The position numbers and the translations under genes were made by a program. From contig JAHBXZ010000003.1 in NCBI GenBank assembly GCA_019636215.1, positions 248,001 to 312,000 on the forward strand: a DNA stretch of 64,000 nt, in the 5' to 3' direction. Positions within the stretch are counted from its first letter, which is position 1; the number at the start of each line of letters is the position of its first letter. Positions 43,514 through 52,430 of this stretch are shown here, piece by piece. Origin of the DNA: Planctomycetota bacterium. GTDB taxonomy: Bacteria; Planctomycetota; UBA8742; UBA2392. Below the pieces are notes generated by a model. The model ran no database searches. It was not told the origin of the DNA and saw only the letters and a list, made by a program, of their open reading frames with translations.

Positions 43514-44626
43514 CTAGAAGAAGTAGGCCGCGCCGAACGAGATGGTGTAGGTCAGCGAAGGATGGCCATCGCTGCTCCACAGTGCATCGCCGACGTAATC
43601 CGACATGAACAGGCCCAGGTTCAGCGGGAAGCTGAACGTCGTGCCGATCCAGAACCGCCAGTTGTTGATCAGGCCGCCCGAGCGCGACACGAAGATCGGC
43701 GTCAGGTTGGCCGTCAGGCCCATGTTGAACAGGTAGGTCGGGATGAAGTCGTGGCGGCGAATCGCGATACCGTCGTAGTCCGCCACGCCGTTGCCGTCCT
43801 GGTCAAGCTGCGACTTGCCGTAGAAGCCAAGGTCGAAGTTGTCGTTCAACACTTCCTGGCCGGCCGTGGCGCTGGTCGGGTTGGTGTCGATCAACGCGTT
43901 GTCGATGCCCATCTTGTAGTTGATTTCGAGAAACGCGTACGGTGTCAGCGACAGCAGGTCTTCCGCGCCCGGGATTGGAATCGGGAAGTCCGCCGTCAGG
44001 CCTACTGTCAGCCCGATGCTGGCAAAGCCGTTCAGGTCGCTGAAGTCACCGAACATCATGCCGGCCTTGGCGCCCAGCAGCAGGGCCAGGCCCCAGCTTT
44101 CGCGGGTGCGGCGGCCGTCAGTTTCGATGAACTCGCTCTTGTAGAAGTTGATCGTGAAGTTGAACCCCAGGTACAGCAGGGTTACCGACTCGTTCGCGTC
44201 CAGGTACACCGGGTTTGTGCCCGGGGCAATGATGAAATTTTCCTGGCCCGAGCTTTTGGTCGCGCCGCTGGTACTCAGGTTGATGTTGTGAAACTCCAAC
44301 CCGAAGTCCGTGCCGATCACGTCGTTGTCGGAACCGACCTGGAAGTCGATCTTGCCGCCAAAGGCGTAACGGGACTGCGACTGGTGGAAGTTGCGGCGGA
44401 ACACTGCCTCGAGGTTGCCGCCCACGTTGCGCGACGCCAGGCCTTCACGATGGAGCTCGCCGCCGACCATGGCGCCGTAGCCCATCTGGAAGCCGACACC
44501 GCCCGTGGAGTACTTGCCCTCGTGCGTGTTGGGGTTGATCACCTGGGGAAAGCGCTGGGCGTGAACAACTGCCGCAAACACAGACGCAGTCGCCATCAGG
44601 GAGAGGGCGAGCCAAAGCTGGCGCAT
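43514..44626 (-). CDS. Outer-membrane beta-barrel protein
   Basis: A 370-residue exported protein. The ATG at 44626 has AGGAG eight bases upstream; an earlier in-frame start at 44668 adds residues before the signal peptide. Signal peptide LWLALSLMATASVFAAVVHA. The mature part is rich in Gly and aromatic residues in strand pattern (GVGFQMGYGAMVGGEL; YAFGGKIDFQVGSDND) and ends in LTYTISFGAAYFF with terminal Phe, as in outer-membrane barrels. A DxDGNGxxDYDG calcium-like motif (DQDGNGVADYDG) lies in a loop. Ligand unknown. Confidence 0.8.
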   Translation of the reverse strand: MRQLWLALSLMATASVFAAVVHAQRFPQVINPNTHEGKYSTGGVGFQMGYGAMVGGELHREGLASRNVGGNLEAVFRRNFHQSQSRYAFGGKIDFQVGSDNDVIGTDFGLEFHNINLSTSGATKSSGQENFIIAPGTNPVYLDANESVTLLYLGFNFTINFYKSEFIETDGRRTRESWGLALLLGAKAGMMFGDFSDLNGFASIGLTVGLTADFPIPIPGAEDLLSLTPYAFLEINYKMGIDNALIDTNPTSATAGQEVLNDNFDLGFYGKSQLDQDGNGVADYDGIAIRRHDFIPTYLFNMGLTANLTPIFVSRSGGLINNWRFWIGTTFSFPLNLGLFMSDYVGDALWSSDGHPSLTYTISFGAAYFF

Positions 44627-44771
44627 GCCGCATGCTCCTGCAAAAGCGCAGAACAGCGTCCCGAGCATTGCGCGGGCCTGTCTGACACTCGACTTCGGGG
44701 GGTCAGGGGCAGATTCAAGCCGACACGCGCCGGATTGTCAACCACCTTCGCGTCATGCTTTGGCAACGGAA

Positions 44772-44793
44772 GGGGCCCGGTTTCCCGGGCCCC
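44772..44793 (-). terminator. Hairpin terminator candidate
   Basis: A 9-bp perfect stem (GGGGCCCGG with CCGGGCCCC) with a TTTC loop lies 34 bases after the end of the minus-strand acidic protein gene and before the outer-membrane gene. On the minus strand it is followed by TTCC, not a long U run, so efficiency is uncertain. Confidence 0.6.
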
Positions 44794-44826
44794 CTGGTGT
44801 GACTCAAAACTTGTTGCAGAAACGAC

Positions 44827-45582
44827 TTAGCCGTCCATGCCGTCTTCGGCTTCGCCTTCCTCGTCGTCCATGCCGGCCATCTTGGCCAGTTCTTTCTCGT
44901 GGGTCTTGAAGATTTTGGCTTCGGCTTCGGTCGGGCCGGGGATCTTTTTGAGTTCCTTCAGCGAGTTCTCGAAGTCCGCCTTGGCATCCGCAAGCATCTT
45001 CATGCCCTGCTTGTACTCCTCTTCGTCCATCTCGCCTGCGTCCTTGGCCTTCTTGTAGGCGTCTTCGTACTCCTTGAAGCTGTCGGTCAGCTGCTTGAAG
45101 GTCTTTTCAAGGCTCATTTTCATGGCGTTGGTAAACACGCGCATGAACACCTTGAGGAACTTCTCCGGGTCCTGGCCCTTTTCCTTGGCCCAGGCCTTGT
45201 ACTTGTCGCTCTTGAGCATGTACTCGTAAGCGGCCTTGAGGCTCTGGTCCTTGACCTTGTCGAACTCGGCGTCGTCCTTGGTCAGCCCGTCGATCTCTTC
45301 GTGATGCTTCAGCACCAGCTTGACGTCGTCTTCCGTAACCTCGGTCTTGCCGGTGACCTGGTCAAGGTCCTTGAACAGCTTGGCAAAACGCTGGGCGGTG
45401 GTTTCGTCTTCGCCCTCAAGACCCTCACCCTCTTTGCCTTCCTTGCCTTCGCCTTCTTTGCCTTCCTCTTTGCCCTCAGCCTTGGGCTTTTCCTTGGGCT
45501 GGCCCATCTGCGCCTTCAATGCGGGCGCGGCACCAACCATCGCCAGGAAAGCCAGGACAGCGAGCAACCTCATGGTCTTCAT
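44827..45582 (-). CDS. Secreted highly charged protein of unknown function
   Basis: A 251-residue exported protein; ATG 45582 follows GGAG. Signal peptide MRLLAVLAFLAMVGAAPALKA. A low-complexity Lys/Glu/Gly stretch (about residues 30-55, units like KEGEGKEG) is followed by a helical body rich in Lys and Asp/Glu (TAQRFAKLFKDLDQV; KMSLEKTFKQLTDSFKEYED). It ends with an acidic tail (DDEEGEAEDGMDG). No enzyme motif is seen. It is probably a soluble periplasmic or surface protein; the charged repeat may be length-variable. Confidence 0.72.
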   Translation of the reverse strand: MKTMRLLAVLAFLAMVGAAPALKAQMGQPKEKPKAEGKEEGKEGEGKEGKEGEGLEGEDETTAQRFAKLFKDLDQVTGKTEVTEDDVKLVLKHHEEIDGLTKDDAEFDKVKDQSLKAAYEYMLKSDKYKAWAKEKGQDPEKFLKVFMRVFTNAMKMSLEKTFKQLTDSFKEYEDAYKKAKDAGEMDEEEYKQGMKMLADAKADFENSLKELKKIPGPTEAEAKIFKTHEKELAKMAGMDDEEGEAEDGMDG

Positions 45583-45734
45583 TCAAGTCTCCGAGAGAAC
45601 GCCCCGCAGCGGGGGCAACGTGGCCCAATGTACCTACGAACAGGGGGCCCACATTAACACGCCAGAAAACCTGCACCATATGGGCGTTTTGGCGGACAGG
45701 TCACTGTCTGTGCAACTCGTTGAGGCCATGCAAC

Positions 45735-45763
45735 TTGCGCGCAGTCCACAGGCTGCATATTTG
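45735..45763 (+). promoter_or_regulatory. Candidate bioA promoter
   Basis: TTGCGC (45735-45740) and TATTTG (45758-45763) are 17 bases apart. Transcription from here would start near 45770, which favours the GTG at 45841 over the ATG at 45775 as the translation start. Confidence 0.35.
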
Positions 45764-45840
45764 TGAAATGCCGGATGCACCTGCCTTGCAATGGCCCGAT
45801 TGATGCACTAAACCAACCTGACCCCGTCTGTGGAAAAGTC

Positions 45841-47256
45841 GTGACTGACAGCCGCATCAGCAGCCGCAACGTCGCCTTGAAGGACTTTCCGCGCCTGGCG
45901 GAGATCGACCGCAACGTGGTCTGGCACCCCTACACCCAGATGCGTGAGTACGCGCAACTGGACTCGATCATCATCGAACGCGGTGAGGGCCCCTATCTGT
46001 TCGATATCCGGCGTCGCCGCTTTCTGGATGCCTTTGGCTCGATGTGGTGCAACGTCTGGGGTCACAACCACCCAGAACTGGTCAAGGCCATCCAGACCCA
46101 GGCCGGGCAGCTTTGCCACAGCAGCCTGTTCACGCTGAGCCACCTTCCGGCCGTTGAGCTGGCCGGGGCGCTGGTGGACGCCATCCGCGAGGACTTCCGG
46201 TTTGCGGACGACCCGCCCACATTGAACCACGTGTTCTTCAGCGACAACGGCAGCACGGCCGTTGAAGTGGCCATGAAGATGGCCCTGCAGTACCAGAACC
46301 AGATCGGCCAGATCAGCCGCACACAGTTTCTTACCTTCTACGACGGCTACCACGGCGACACCTTTGGCGCCATGAGCGCCAGCGCCATCCAGGTGTTCCG
46401 ACAGAAGTTCGCGCCCTCGCTGTTCAACTGCACCAACCAGTCGTACCCGATGCAGGTTGACCCGGACGAGAAACCCGACAACTGGCGCATGAACGACCGC
46501 AACCTGGAGGCCACCATGGCAGGCCTCAGCGACAAGCTGGCGGCCGTGATCATTGAGCCGGTGATCCAGGGCGCCTCCGGCATGAGGCCGCTGTGCGAGG
46601 ACTACCTGGGGCGCGTCAAGAGATACTGCCGCGAGTACGGCATCCTGCTGATCACCGACGAGGTGTTCACCGGCTTCTGCCGCACCGGCCCGCTGGTGGC
46701 CAGTTCCGCGGAGTTGGTCGAGCCCGATATTCTTTGCCTGGGCAAGGGCATCACCGGCGGCGAACTGCCGATGGGCGTGACAGTGGCCAGCGACCGCATC
46801 TGGCAGGCGTTCCAGGGTGACTGGTCGGAAATGAAGCACTTCCTGCACGGGCACACTTTCAGTGGCAACCCGCTGGCCTGCGCAGCCGCGATTCGCAGTC
46901 TCCAGATGATCAACGAGTACAAGCTGAAAGAGAACGTGAAGGCCCGTGCCCGGGAATTCCAGCTTGCGCTGAAGCAGTCCATCGGCAAGCACCCGCGCGT
47001 GGGCCTGATACGCCAGCGCGGCCTGGCCATCGGCATCCCGATCAAAGACGCCAAGGGCGCCGAAGACGCCGGCTACACCGCGCGCGCCGATGCCAACAGG
47101 GTTTGCGCCGCGGCGCTGAAGAACCACCGCGTGATTCTGCGTCCACTGGGCAACGTGATCACGATTGTCCCGCCACTGAACATTGAGACCCAGCACATCC
47201 TGGAAATCGTCAACGCACTCACCGAAAGCCTGAAGGTACTGGACCAGCCTGCCTGA
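45841..47256 (+). CDS. bioA: Adenosylmethionine-8-amino-7-oxononanoate aminotransferase
   Basis: A PLP-dependent class III aminotransferase of biotin synthesis: KAPA plus S-adenosylmethionine gives DAPA. About 471 residues from GTG 45841; the frame also has ATG 45775. Family motifs: NVVWHPYTQMREY, GSMWCNVWGHNHPEL, FFSDNGSTAVEVAMKMALQY, FYDGYHGDTFGAMS, LLITDEVFTGFCRTG with the PLP-binding Asp, and LCLGKGITGG with the Schiff-base Lys. The WHPYTQM start is typical of BioA rather than other aminotransferases. No other bio genes are adjacent. Confidence 0.9.
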   Translation: MTDSRISSRNVALKDFPRLAEIDRNVVWHPYTQMREYAQLDSIIIERGEGPYLFDIRRRRFLDAFGSMWCNVWGHNHPELVKAIQTQAGQLCHSSLFTLSHLPAVELAGALVDAIREDFRFADDPPTLNHVFFSDNGSTAVEVAMKMALQYQNQIGQISRTQFLTFYDGYHGDTFGAMSASAIQVFRQKFAPSLFNCTNQSYPMQVDPDEKPDNWRMNDRNLEATMAGLSDKLAAVIIEPVIQGASGMRPLCEDYLGRVKRYCREYGILLITDEVFTGFCRTGPLVASSAELVEPDILCLGKGITGGELPMGVTVASDRIWQAFQGDWSEMKHFLHGHTFSGNPLACAAAIRSLQMINEYKLKENVKARAREFQLALKQSIGKHPRVGLIRQRGLAIGIPIKDAKGAEDAGYTARADANRVCAAALKNHRVILRPLGNVITIVPPLNIETQHILEIVNALTESLKVLDQPA

Positions 47257-47567
47257 CCTAAGCTGCGGCTATCCTTGTGCTTTCCGCAAATGGCACACTG
47301 GTTGCCCCCGGGCTGGCGCTGCTGCTACAAAACCTGTGCTTGAGTCGGGCGCGTTTGGCTGTTACTTGTTTAAGCATCATGCCCGCAAGCGAACCTGGCA
47401 GTAGATGCGCGCCCTGTGTCCCGGGCGCCTTGCAATCCGGAAACGGGCTTTCGCAGATCAGCAACAGACCTTTGCTGAGTTGGGTTGATTCGTTTCACGC
47501 AACGGCAAAGGTGGGCTACAATTCGGTTGCAGGGTGCCGCGTAGCACCCGCAAACCGGAGCTTCCCT
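47257..47567. other. Intergenic region before the pseudopilin gene
   Basis: 311 bases without a convincing gene. A TACAAT hexamer at 47517-47522 is a possible -10 box, with only a weak TTTCAC 18 bases upstream. A hairpin GGGTGC/GCACCC (47532-47549) lies between it and the pseudopilin ribosome site, perhaps in the leader. No RNA family was recognised. Confidence 0.4.
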
Positions 47568-48212
47568 ATGGCTTCCAAGCGCAATGCCGGCTTCACGCTG
47601 GTCGAGCTGATGGTCGTGATCGCGATCCTGGGCCTGCTGGCCAGTGTGCTGGCTACCAGCGTTGTGTCCAAGATGAAGCACGCAACCCACGAACTGGACA
47701 AGAAGACGCTTCAGGACCTCTACAACCAGTTGCAGATGTCCGCGGCACTGGACCAGAAGGCCAAAAGCATGATGGTGCGCGGCCCGCTGGCCGAGCTGCG
47801 CGGACGCGCATTCTTTGAGGGCTGCTTCAAGCACAAGCTGTTCGACACCGACATGCTGGGCAAGATGGTCAGCCACGCCGGCAACGACGTGTCGCCGGAT
47901 TCCCGCTGGCTGGATGACCCGCAGGGCACCCTGCCCGAATTCTCGTGCAGCTGGGCCGCCCCGCAGGGCAATGAATGCCTGATCCTGATGACGCTGCGCG
48001 GCAGCAACCGGCGCGTGGTGTTGTCTGCCAACACCCGCAACTGGGCGAACTTTGACGACGAGGTCATTGTGATGTGGTCGGATGCCGAGACCGCCAGCTA
48101 CATGACCGTGGAAGAATCGGCCGCATGGGGTTACTCGATTACGCCCGAGCAATGGAAAATGCCGCAGGAACTGCTGGGCAAGGTAAGGCCTTTCGACGGT
48201 GTGTTCGACTAG
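47568..48212 (+). CDS. Type II secretion/type IV pilin-like pseudopilin
   Basis: A 214-residue prepilin-like protein; GGAG lies seven bases before ATG 47568. The short positive leader ends in G|FTLVELMVVIAILGLLASV, the prepilin peptidase site with Glu5. The remaining part is not the short GspG repeat form. It has a long helix (HELDKKTLQDLYNQLQMSAA) and a globular domain (EFSCSWAAPQGNECLILMT; RRVVLSANTRNWANF). It would be cleaved and methylated by PilD/GspO and added to a pseudopilus. GspK is encoded about 2 kb downstream on the other strand. Confidence 0.88.
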   Translation: MASKRNAGFTLVELMVVIAILGLLASVLATSVVSKMKHATHELDKKTLQDLYNQLQMSAALDQKAKSMMVRGPLAELRGRAFFEGCFKHKLFDTDMLGKMVSHAGNDVSPDSRWLDDPQGTLPEFSCSWAAPQGNECLILMTLRGSNRRVVLSANTRNWANFDDEVIVMWSDAETASYMTVEESAAWGYSITPEQWKMPQELLGKVRPFDGVFD

Positions 48213-48571
48213 CAACGCCCTGCGGGCCCGCGAAACCCGCATGGCACAAGGCTTGGGGCCGCGAGCCCGCCCGACATGGCGCAAGCAGTGATTGCGAGAT
48301 GCCGGGCAGGTTCGAACCCGCTGACCTGGATGAAAGGGACGCGCGTCCCACCCGGTCAGGGTAAGGAGGATAAGCTTATGCAGCACAGGCAGCGGGGTTG
48401 AACAACGGCGCGGCGATTGCCGCGCGTTGCCCGGTGCCTAAGCGCGCAAAACAAACTCCAAAACTGGTATCCGACACGACCGGTCTTTGAAGGGTAAGGC
48501 TCCGTCACGATGCAAGCGCGCCGACGGAATTGAGCCGCCCCGAGAGGGCCGGTCACCATTTGCGGCCGGTT
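48213..48571. other. Structured region between convergent genes with a tiny ORF
   Basis: 359 bases with no normal-size gene. It contains CTGACC and GGTCAG arms enclosing a GGGACGCGCGTCCC palindrome (48336-48349), then AAGGAGG eight bases before a 7-codon frame (ATG 48378, stop 48401), then a perfect 7-bp hairpin with GATT loop (48408-48425). GGTTCGAACC at about 48311 resembles a tRNA T-loop, but stems do not fit a tRNA on either strand. It could be a small RNA or regulatory leader. No known family was recognised. Confidence 0.4.
48378..48401 (+). CDS. Seven-residue ORF with a strong ribosome binding site
   Basis: MQHRQRG followed by TGA. AAGGAGG lies eight bases before the ATG, near consensus, and an RNA hairpin (48408-48425) follows the stop. 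The layout is like a leader peptide, but no gene follows on the same strand. Coding potential cannot be judged at this length. Confidence 0.25.
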   Translation: MQHRQRG

Positions 48572-50095
48572 TCAGCTCTGCTTGAGGTCTTTGAACAGCA
48601 GCGTCAGCTTGATCTTCGGCTCTTCCGGAAGGGCGGTCTCGCCTCCCCGCGTGGCCGGCTGGGCGGTGCCGCCAGTGCCAGTGCCCCCCGTGCCTGTTCC
48701 GCCCGTGCCCGTGCCACCGGTTCCTGTTCCGCCCGTGCCCGTGCCACCAGCTGGAGCCGCCGTCTGGTTGCTGCCGGTGCGGCGGTACAGCGCGTAAACC
48801 GTGTTGGTGATCTTGCCGACCTTGGCGCTGGCCTCTACGCGAAACACGGTGCTGCGAACAACCAGCCACGGGCGAATGGCCGTGTAAATTTCCTGCGTGA
48901 AACCTTCCAGCGTGGGCTGCTGGCCCTCGGCCGTTTCTTCGTTGGTAGCGCGGGCCACAAACGCCGCGTAGTTGGCGATGTCCTGCGGCCGGAAACTGGC
49001 TTTGTCCTCGGGCTCGGCATTTGGGTCTTCAACCGGCGCAGCCTCGGGCAGCGTGCCGCCGTTCTCCTCGGCGGTCTTTACGTCACGGCGGTCCTGTTCG
49101 CGGGCGGTGATGATGCGATCCACAACATCCCAGGTCAGGCGCTCGTCCATTGCAAGCAGCAACTCGCGCGAGCAGGTGTTGATGTTGATGCGGCCCGATG
49201 AATACAGGGTAATGTAGTGGATCAGCGGCAAGGGGTTCGGGTCGCGTGACTTGGTGTCCAGGTCTTCGACCTGCCGGCGGGTTCGCTCGAAGCGCTCTTC
49301 GTCGGTAAGCTCGTAATACGAACGATTGTCATCTTCCTGCGTTCCACTGCTGCCGGTGCCCTGTTTCAGTTCGCCGTGCAGCAGTTCGTGGGTCCAGCCT
49401 TCAACCTGCAGCAGTTCGCCCAGCGTCAGCATCTGAAACGGCGTCTGCTTCTTCATGCTGCGCTGCTCGGCCTTGCCGGCCGTGCCGCTGGTGAACTCCA
49501 GGTCGTCCGAGTCTTCACTGGCGCGTTCGTCCAGGTACTTCAGCAGGTTGCGCACCAGCGTGTCGGTGTTGGCAATGTCGTCGTCCGCCCGGCGCACCAC
49601 GCGCACCTGCCCGTCCAGGTTGTCTTTCAGGCGTTCGTCACTGCGCCGGCAGATCTCGATCAGGCGCTTGAACACGGCCACCGCGCGGGTGCGCTGTTCC
49701 TCGGTGCCGCGAACCAGAGTCAGCAGGTTGAACTTGCGTTCTTCGTCGCTGATCAGCACCTGCGGCTCCGTCGGCTTGGCTCCGTCGGATGAATCGGCCA
49801 CGCCCCAGGTTTCGCCCGTCCAGCGCAAAGGCTTGGCCCATGGCTCATTCAGGCTGTCGTACTCGGCGTGGCTGTCCAGCCTCAACACTACCTGCCCGCG
49901 CACCAGCCCCATGTTGGCCAGGTAAGCCGCCGAAAGGTCGTCGCGCACGTTTGCGCTGATGGCACCCTCACGGGCAACGTCGCGCTGAAGTATGTAGACA
50001 ACAATCGCCAGGGCGATGATCAGCAACAGCACGATCAACAGCGCGAACCCGCGCCTCGAAATCCGCCGCCTGCCGATCGTCACGGCCTGAATCAT
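48572..50095 (-). CDS. gspK: General secretion pathway protein K-like minor pseudopilin
   Basis: A 507-residue GspK-like protein, the pseudopilus-tip component of type II secretion. ATG 50095 is chosen over a TTG further upstream. The prepilin-type start RRISRRG|FALLIVLLLIIA lacks the Glu5 of major pseudopilins, as expected for GspK. It continues with REGAISANVRDDLSAAYLAN, LISDEERKFNLLTLV and GRININTCSRELLLAMDERL, which is GspK-like. The C terminus carries five GTGTGG repeats, then a final basic segment. The repeat tract is unusual for the family. Other gsp genes are not in the window. Confidence 0.85.
   Translation of the reverse strand: MIQAVTIGRRRISRRGFALLIVLLLIIALAIVVYILQRDVAREGAISANVRDDLSAAYLANMGLVRGQVVLRLDSHAEYDSLNEPWAKPLRWTGETWGVADSSDGAKPTEPQVLISDEERKFNLLTLVRGTEEQRTRAVAVFKRLIEICRRSDERLKDNLDGQVRVVRRADDDIANTDTLVRNLLKYLDERASEDSDDLEFTSGTAGKAEQRSMKKQTPFQMLTLGELLQVEGWTHELLHGELKQGTGSSGTQEDDNRSYYELTDEERFERTRRQVEDLDTKSRDPNPLPLIHYITLYSSGRININTCSRELLLAMDERLTWDVVDRIITAREQDRRDVKTAEENGGTLPEAAPVEDPNAEPEDKASFRPQDIANYAAFVARATNEETAEGQQPTLEGFTQEIYTAIRPWLVVRSTVFRVEASAKVGKITNTVYALYRRTGSNQTAAPAGGTGTGGTGTGGTGTGGTGTGGTGTGGTAQPATRGGETALPEEPKIKLTLLFKDLKQS
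48672..48761 (-). repeat. Tandem 18-bp repeat encoding (GTGTGG)n in gspK
   Basis: About five direct units encoding Gly-Thr-Gly-Thr-Gly-Gly lie near the gspK 3' end. Units are nearly identical and in frame, so copy number can change without disrupting the protein. Edges are approximate. Confidence 0.75.
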
Positions 50096-50132
50096 TGTGT
50101 GTTTAACGCACAACCTGCGCCTGCGTTTGCGC

Positions 50133-51017
50133 CTAATTGCGCGGCCGCAGAACCACTGTCACGGTCACCCGCTTGCCCGCACGCAGTACCTCAAGTTCCA
50201 GCTTGTCGCCGGCCTTCATGCCTGCCAGCAACGTGCGCATGTGGCCGGTGCCGCCCACGGCCTCGCCGCCGGCCTTGACCAGGATATCGCCTTCCTTCAG
50301 GCCGGCTTCGGCTGCCGCGCCATTGTCAGTGATGGTGGAAGCCTTGACGCCGCCTTCAATGCCGTGGCGCTTGCTTTCTTCGGGCGTCAGGTTCACAAAG
50401 CTTGCGCCCATGGTCACGGTAAGGGTGGCGCGCTCAGGCTCAATCACTTTGGGCTCGGGCTTGGCCGGGGCGGGTTCTTCCACACGCGGGGGCACCGGCT
50501 GCGGCTGGGTTTCCTTGTGCGCCTTGCCACTGCGCAGATCTTCCAGGCGGCGCTCAAGCTCGTTGGCGGTGCGGCGCCGTTCGGCATCCAGGTCGCCCAG
50601 CTTCTTGCGAAGTTCCTTCACCTTGGCGTCGTCAGCAAATGGGTCTTCCTTGCCGGGCTGGGTGCCCAGCGTGACGATCAGCGGCTCGTTGCGGCCGTTG
50701 CCGCGGCGCACACCAAGGCTGAGAAGATCGCCGGGGCGCAGGTCTTTCAGCACCGCGCGCATGGCGTCAATCGTCGTGACGGTGGACTGCCCGGCCGAAA
50801 GGATGATGTCGCCCACTTCAAGGCCGGCATCCTTGGCGGGCGATTTGTCGTCTACCCGCGTGACCTTCAGGCCGCCTTCAATACCCATGCGGCGGGCATC
50901 CGCAGCTTCCACCACCTGCAGGCCGCAACCCAGCCACGGCGTGTTTGCCTGGGCAGTGACGGTGCCGGCCGCGAACATGACAGCCATCACCAATACGATG
51001 CGGGTTAAGTGTCTCAT
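50133..51017 (-). CDS. Exported protein with two PDZ domains
   Basis: A 294-residue exported protein; ATG 51017 follows GGAG by seven bases. Signal peptide LTRIVLVMAVMFAAGTVTA. PDZ domain 1 (about 30-120) has WLGCGLQVVEAADARRMGIE and AGLEVGDIILSAGQSTV. A charged helical linker (KVKELRKKLGDLDAERRR) and Pro-rich stretch follow. PDZ domain 2 (about 205-290) has GIEGGVKASTITDNGAAAEA and GLKEGDILVKAGGEAV. There is no protease domain, so it is a binding or scaffold protein in the periplasm. It lies 38 bases upstream of gspK on the same strand and may work with it. Confidence 0.85.
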   Translation of the reverse strand: MRHLTRIVLVMAVMFAAGTVTAQANTPWLGCGLQVVEAADARRMGIEGGLKVTRVDDKSPAKDAGLEVGDIILSAGQSTVTTIDAMRAVLKDLRPGDLLSLGVRRGNGRNEPLIVTLGTQPGKEDPFADDAKVKELRKKLGDLDAERRRTANELERRLEDLRSGKAHKETQPQPVPPRVEEPAPAKPEPKVIEPERATLTVTMGASFVNLTPEESKRHGIEGGVKASTITDNGAAAEAGLKEGDILVKAGGEAVGGTGHMRTLLAGMKAGDKLELEVLRAGKRVTVTVVLRPRN

Positions 51018-51129
51018 GCTTTGTCTCCGTGGCAGTTTGGACCATTCAATATACGCATGCCGGGGTTCAAGTGGGAATCCTTTGGTTGAATCGCTGGACA
51101 ACCGGTGCCGGGCTGGCAAATTCCCGCCC

Positions 51130-51558
51130 ATGGTTCACTTGGTGCAGATATTGGCCTATTCGCCCAAAGGGGCAGCCCCCGGACGCCTTCACTTCAGGCT
51201 GGATGGCCGCGATTTTCACGCGCGCTGCGACGCCGACCCCCAGTTGGCCGAAGGCCTGCTGGTGGTGGGTTCCACCTACCCGATTGCCCTGACCGTAGAG
51301 GCCGAGGGCAAAGTCGAGTACGCCATGGGCCCGGAACCCAGCCTGACTGTCACGCAGCCCGCAGAAAGCGGCGACCGCGTCGCGCTGATGGGCCGCACCT
51401 GGGACAGCATTGATCACCAGACTGTCAAGTTGGATGCCGCCCCCACGGTGGCACTGCGACTGAACCTTCCGCAGACGGCAACGGATTATCGCGGCGGCAG
51501 CTGGCTGGCCGCAAACGGCCTGCTGTGCGCCGATCTTCCGCCCGAGGATCACGACTAG
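51130..51558 (+). CDS. Hypothetical small protein
   Basis: A 142-residue cytoplasmic protein starting at ATG 51130 (MVHLVQILAYSPKGAAPGRL). It is mostly beta-type (FRLDGRDFHARCDADPQLAE; LTVEAEGKVEYAMGPEPSL) with no recognised motif. It starts 112 bases from the divergent PDZ gene and ends 35 bases before the DedA gene, so it may share the DedA transcript. Function unknown. Confidence 0.65.
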   Translation: MVHLVQILAYSPKGAAPGRLHFRLDGRDFHARCDADPQLAEGLLVVGSTYPIALTVEAEGKVEYAMGPEPSLTVTQPAESGDRVALMGRTWDSIDHQTVKLDAAPTVALRLNLPQTATDYRGGSWLAANGLLCADLPPEDHD

Positions 51559-51593
51559 CCCGCCCCGGACAAGCCTTGCTTCCTGTGTTGACC

Positions 51594-52364
51594 ATGCTGC
51601 TGCAGGCCGCCGCCGACACCGCCGAGAAAGGCTGGGTCGCGACGTGGATTGACAAGTTCTTTGACCCGGCCTGGAACATCGCCCACGGCCCCACCATATG
51701 GGCAGCAATCCTGGTGATTCTGGTGGCGACCGGCTTCGGTCTGCCCACACCGGAAGACATCTGGCTGACCCTGGCCGGGTTCTCGGCCTACAAGCAGGCC
51801 GGCGACAAGTTCGTCTGGTACTACTTTGTGGCGGCCTTTTTTGCCTGCACCACAGCCAACCTGATCGGCGATTCCGTGGCCTGGTGGATGGGCCGGAGGT
51901 ACGGGTTTGCCATCCGGGACCGCTTCAAGTTCATGCGCCGCATGCTGAATGAAAAACGCATGCTGAAGGTGCAGGGCTGGTTTGACAACTACGGCAACTG
52001 GACGGTGTTCTTCGGCAGGCAGCTCGCGGGCATTCGCTTTGTTTCGTTCTTCACCGCAGGCACCATGCGGGTGCCCTGGCTCAAGTTTGTGCTGTTCGAC
52101 TTCCTGGGTTGCTTCGTCAGCATCCCTGTCTGGCTGACGCTTGGCGCGCTTGCGGCAATCTATGGCCAGGACTTCCTGAAAAAGGCTTCCTCGACTGCCA
52201 GCATCTCCATCCTGGGCGGGGCAGTTGTGGCGATTGCCATCTTTCTGGTGGTGATCAAGGTTCGCTCCCGGCGCCGGGCCCGCCAGGCCGAGGAACTGCT
52301 TGCGGCCGATCAACCCCTCAAGCCTGATGCCCCGGCCGCCAAGACCGAACCCCAGGCACCCTGA
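51594..52364 (+). CDS. DedA-family membrane protein
   Basis: A 256-residue inner-membrane protein of the DedA/VTT family, implicated in undecaprenyl phosphate or lipid flipping and membrane homeostasis. ATG 51594 is the likely start. Seen are PTIWAAILVILVATGFGLPT, the re-entrant acidic segment PTPEDIWLTLAGF, TTANLIGDSVAWWMGRRYG, the VTT motif FGRQLAGIRFVSFFTAGTM with conserved Arg, and two C-terminal membrane segments followed by an Arg-rich tail. Confidence 0.9.
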   Translation: MLLQAAADTAEKGWVATWIDKFFDPAWNIAHGPTIWAAILVILVATGFGLPTPEDIWLTLAGFSAYKQAGDKFVWYYFVAAFFACTTANLIGDSVAWWMGRRYGFAIRDRFKFMRRMLNEKRMLKVQGWFDNYGNWTVFFGRQLAGIRFVSFFTAGTMRVPWLKFVLFDFLGCFVSIPVWLTLGALAAIYGQDFLKKASSTASISILGGAVVAIAIFLVVIKVRSRRRARQAEELLAADQPLKPDAPAAKTEPQAP

Positions 52365-52430
52365 CGAGCCAAATCCGGCAGCCACCCCTGTTTTGTCGCA
52401 TGCCTTTCTATGATCGGCGCCGGGGGAACC

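Noticed and set aside
48290..48330. A possible tRNA, suggested by GGTTCGAACC
   Set aside because: The T-stem has mismatches on both strands, and no acceptor, D-arm or anticodon arm can be fitted at the right distances.
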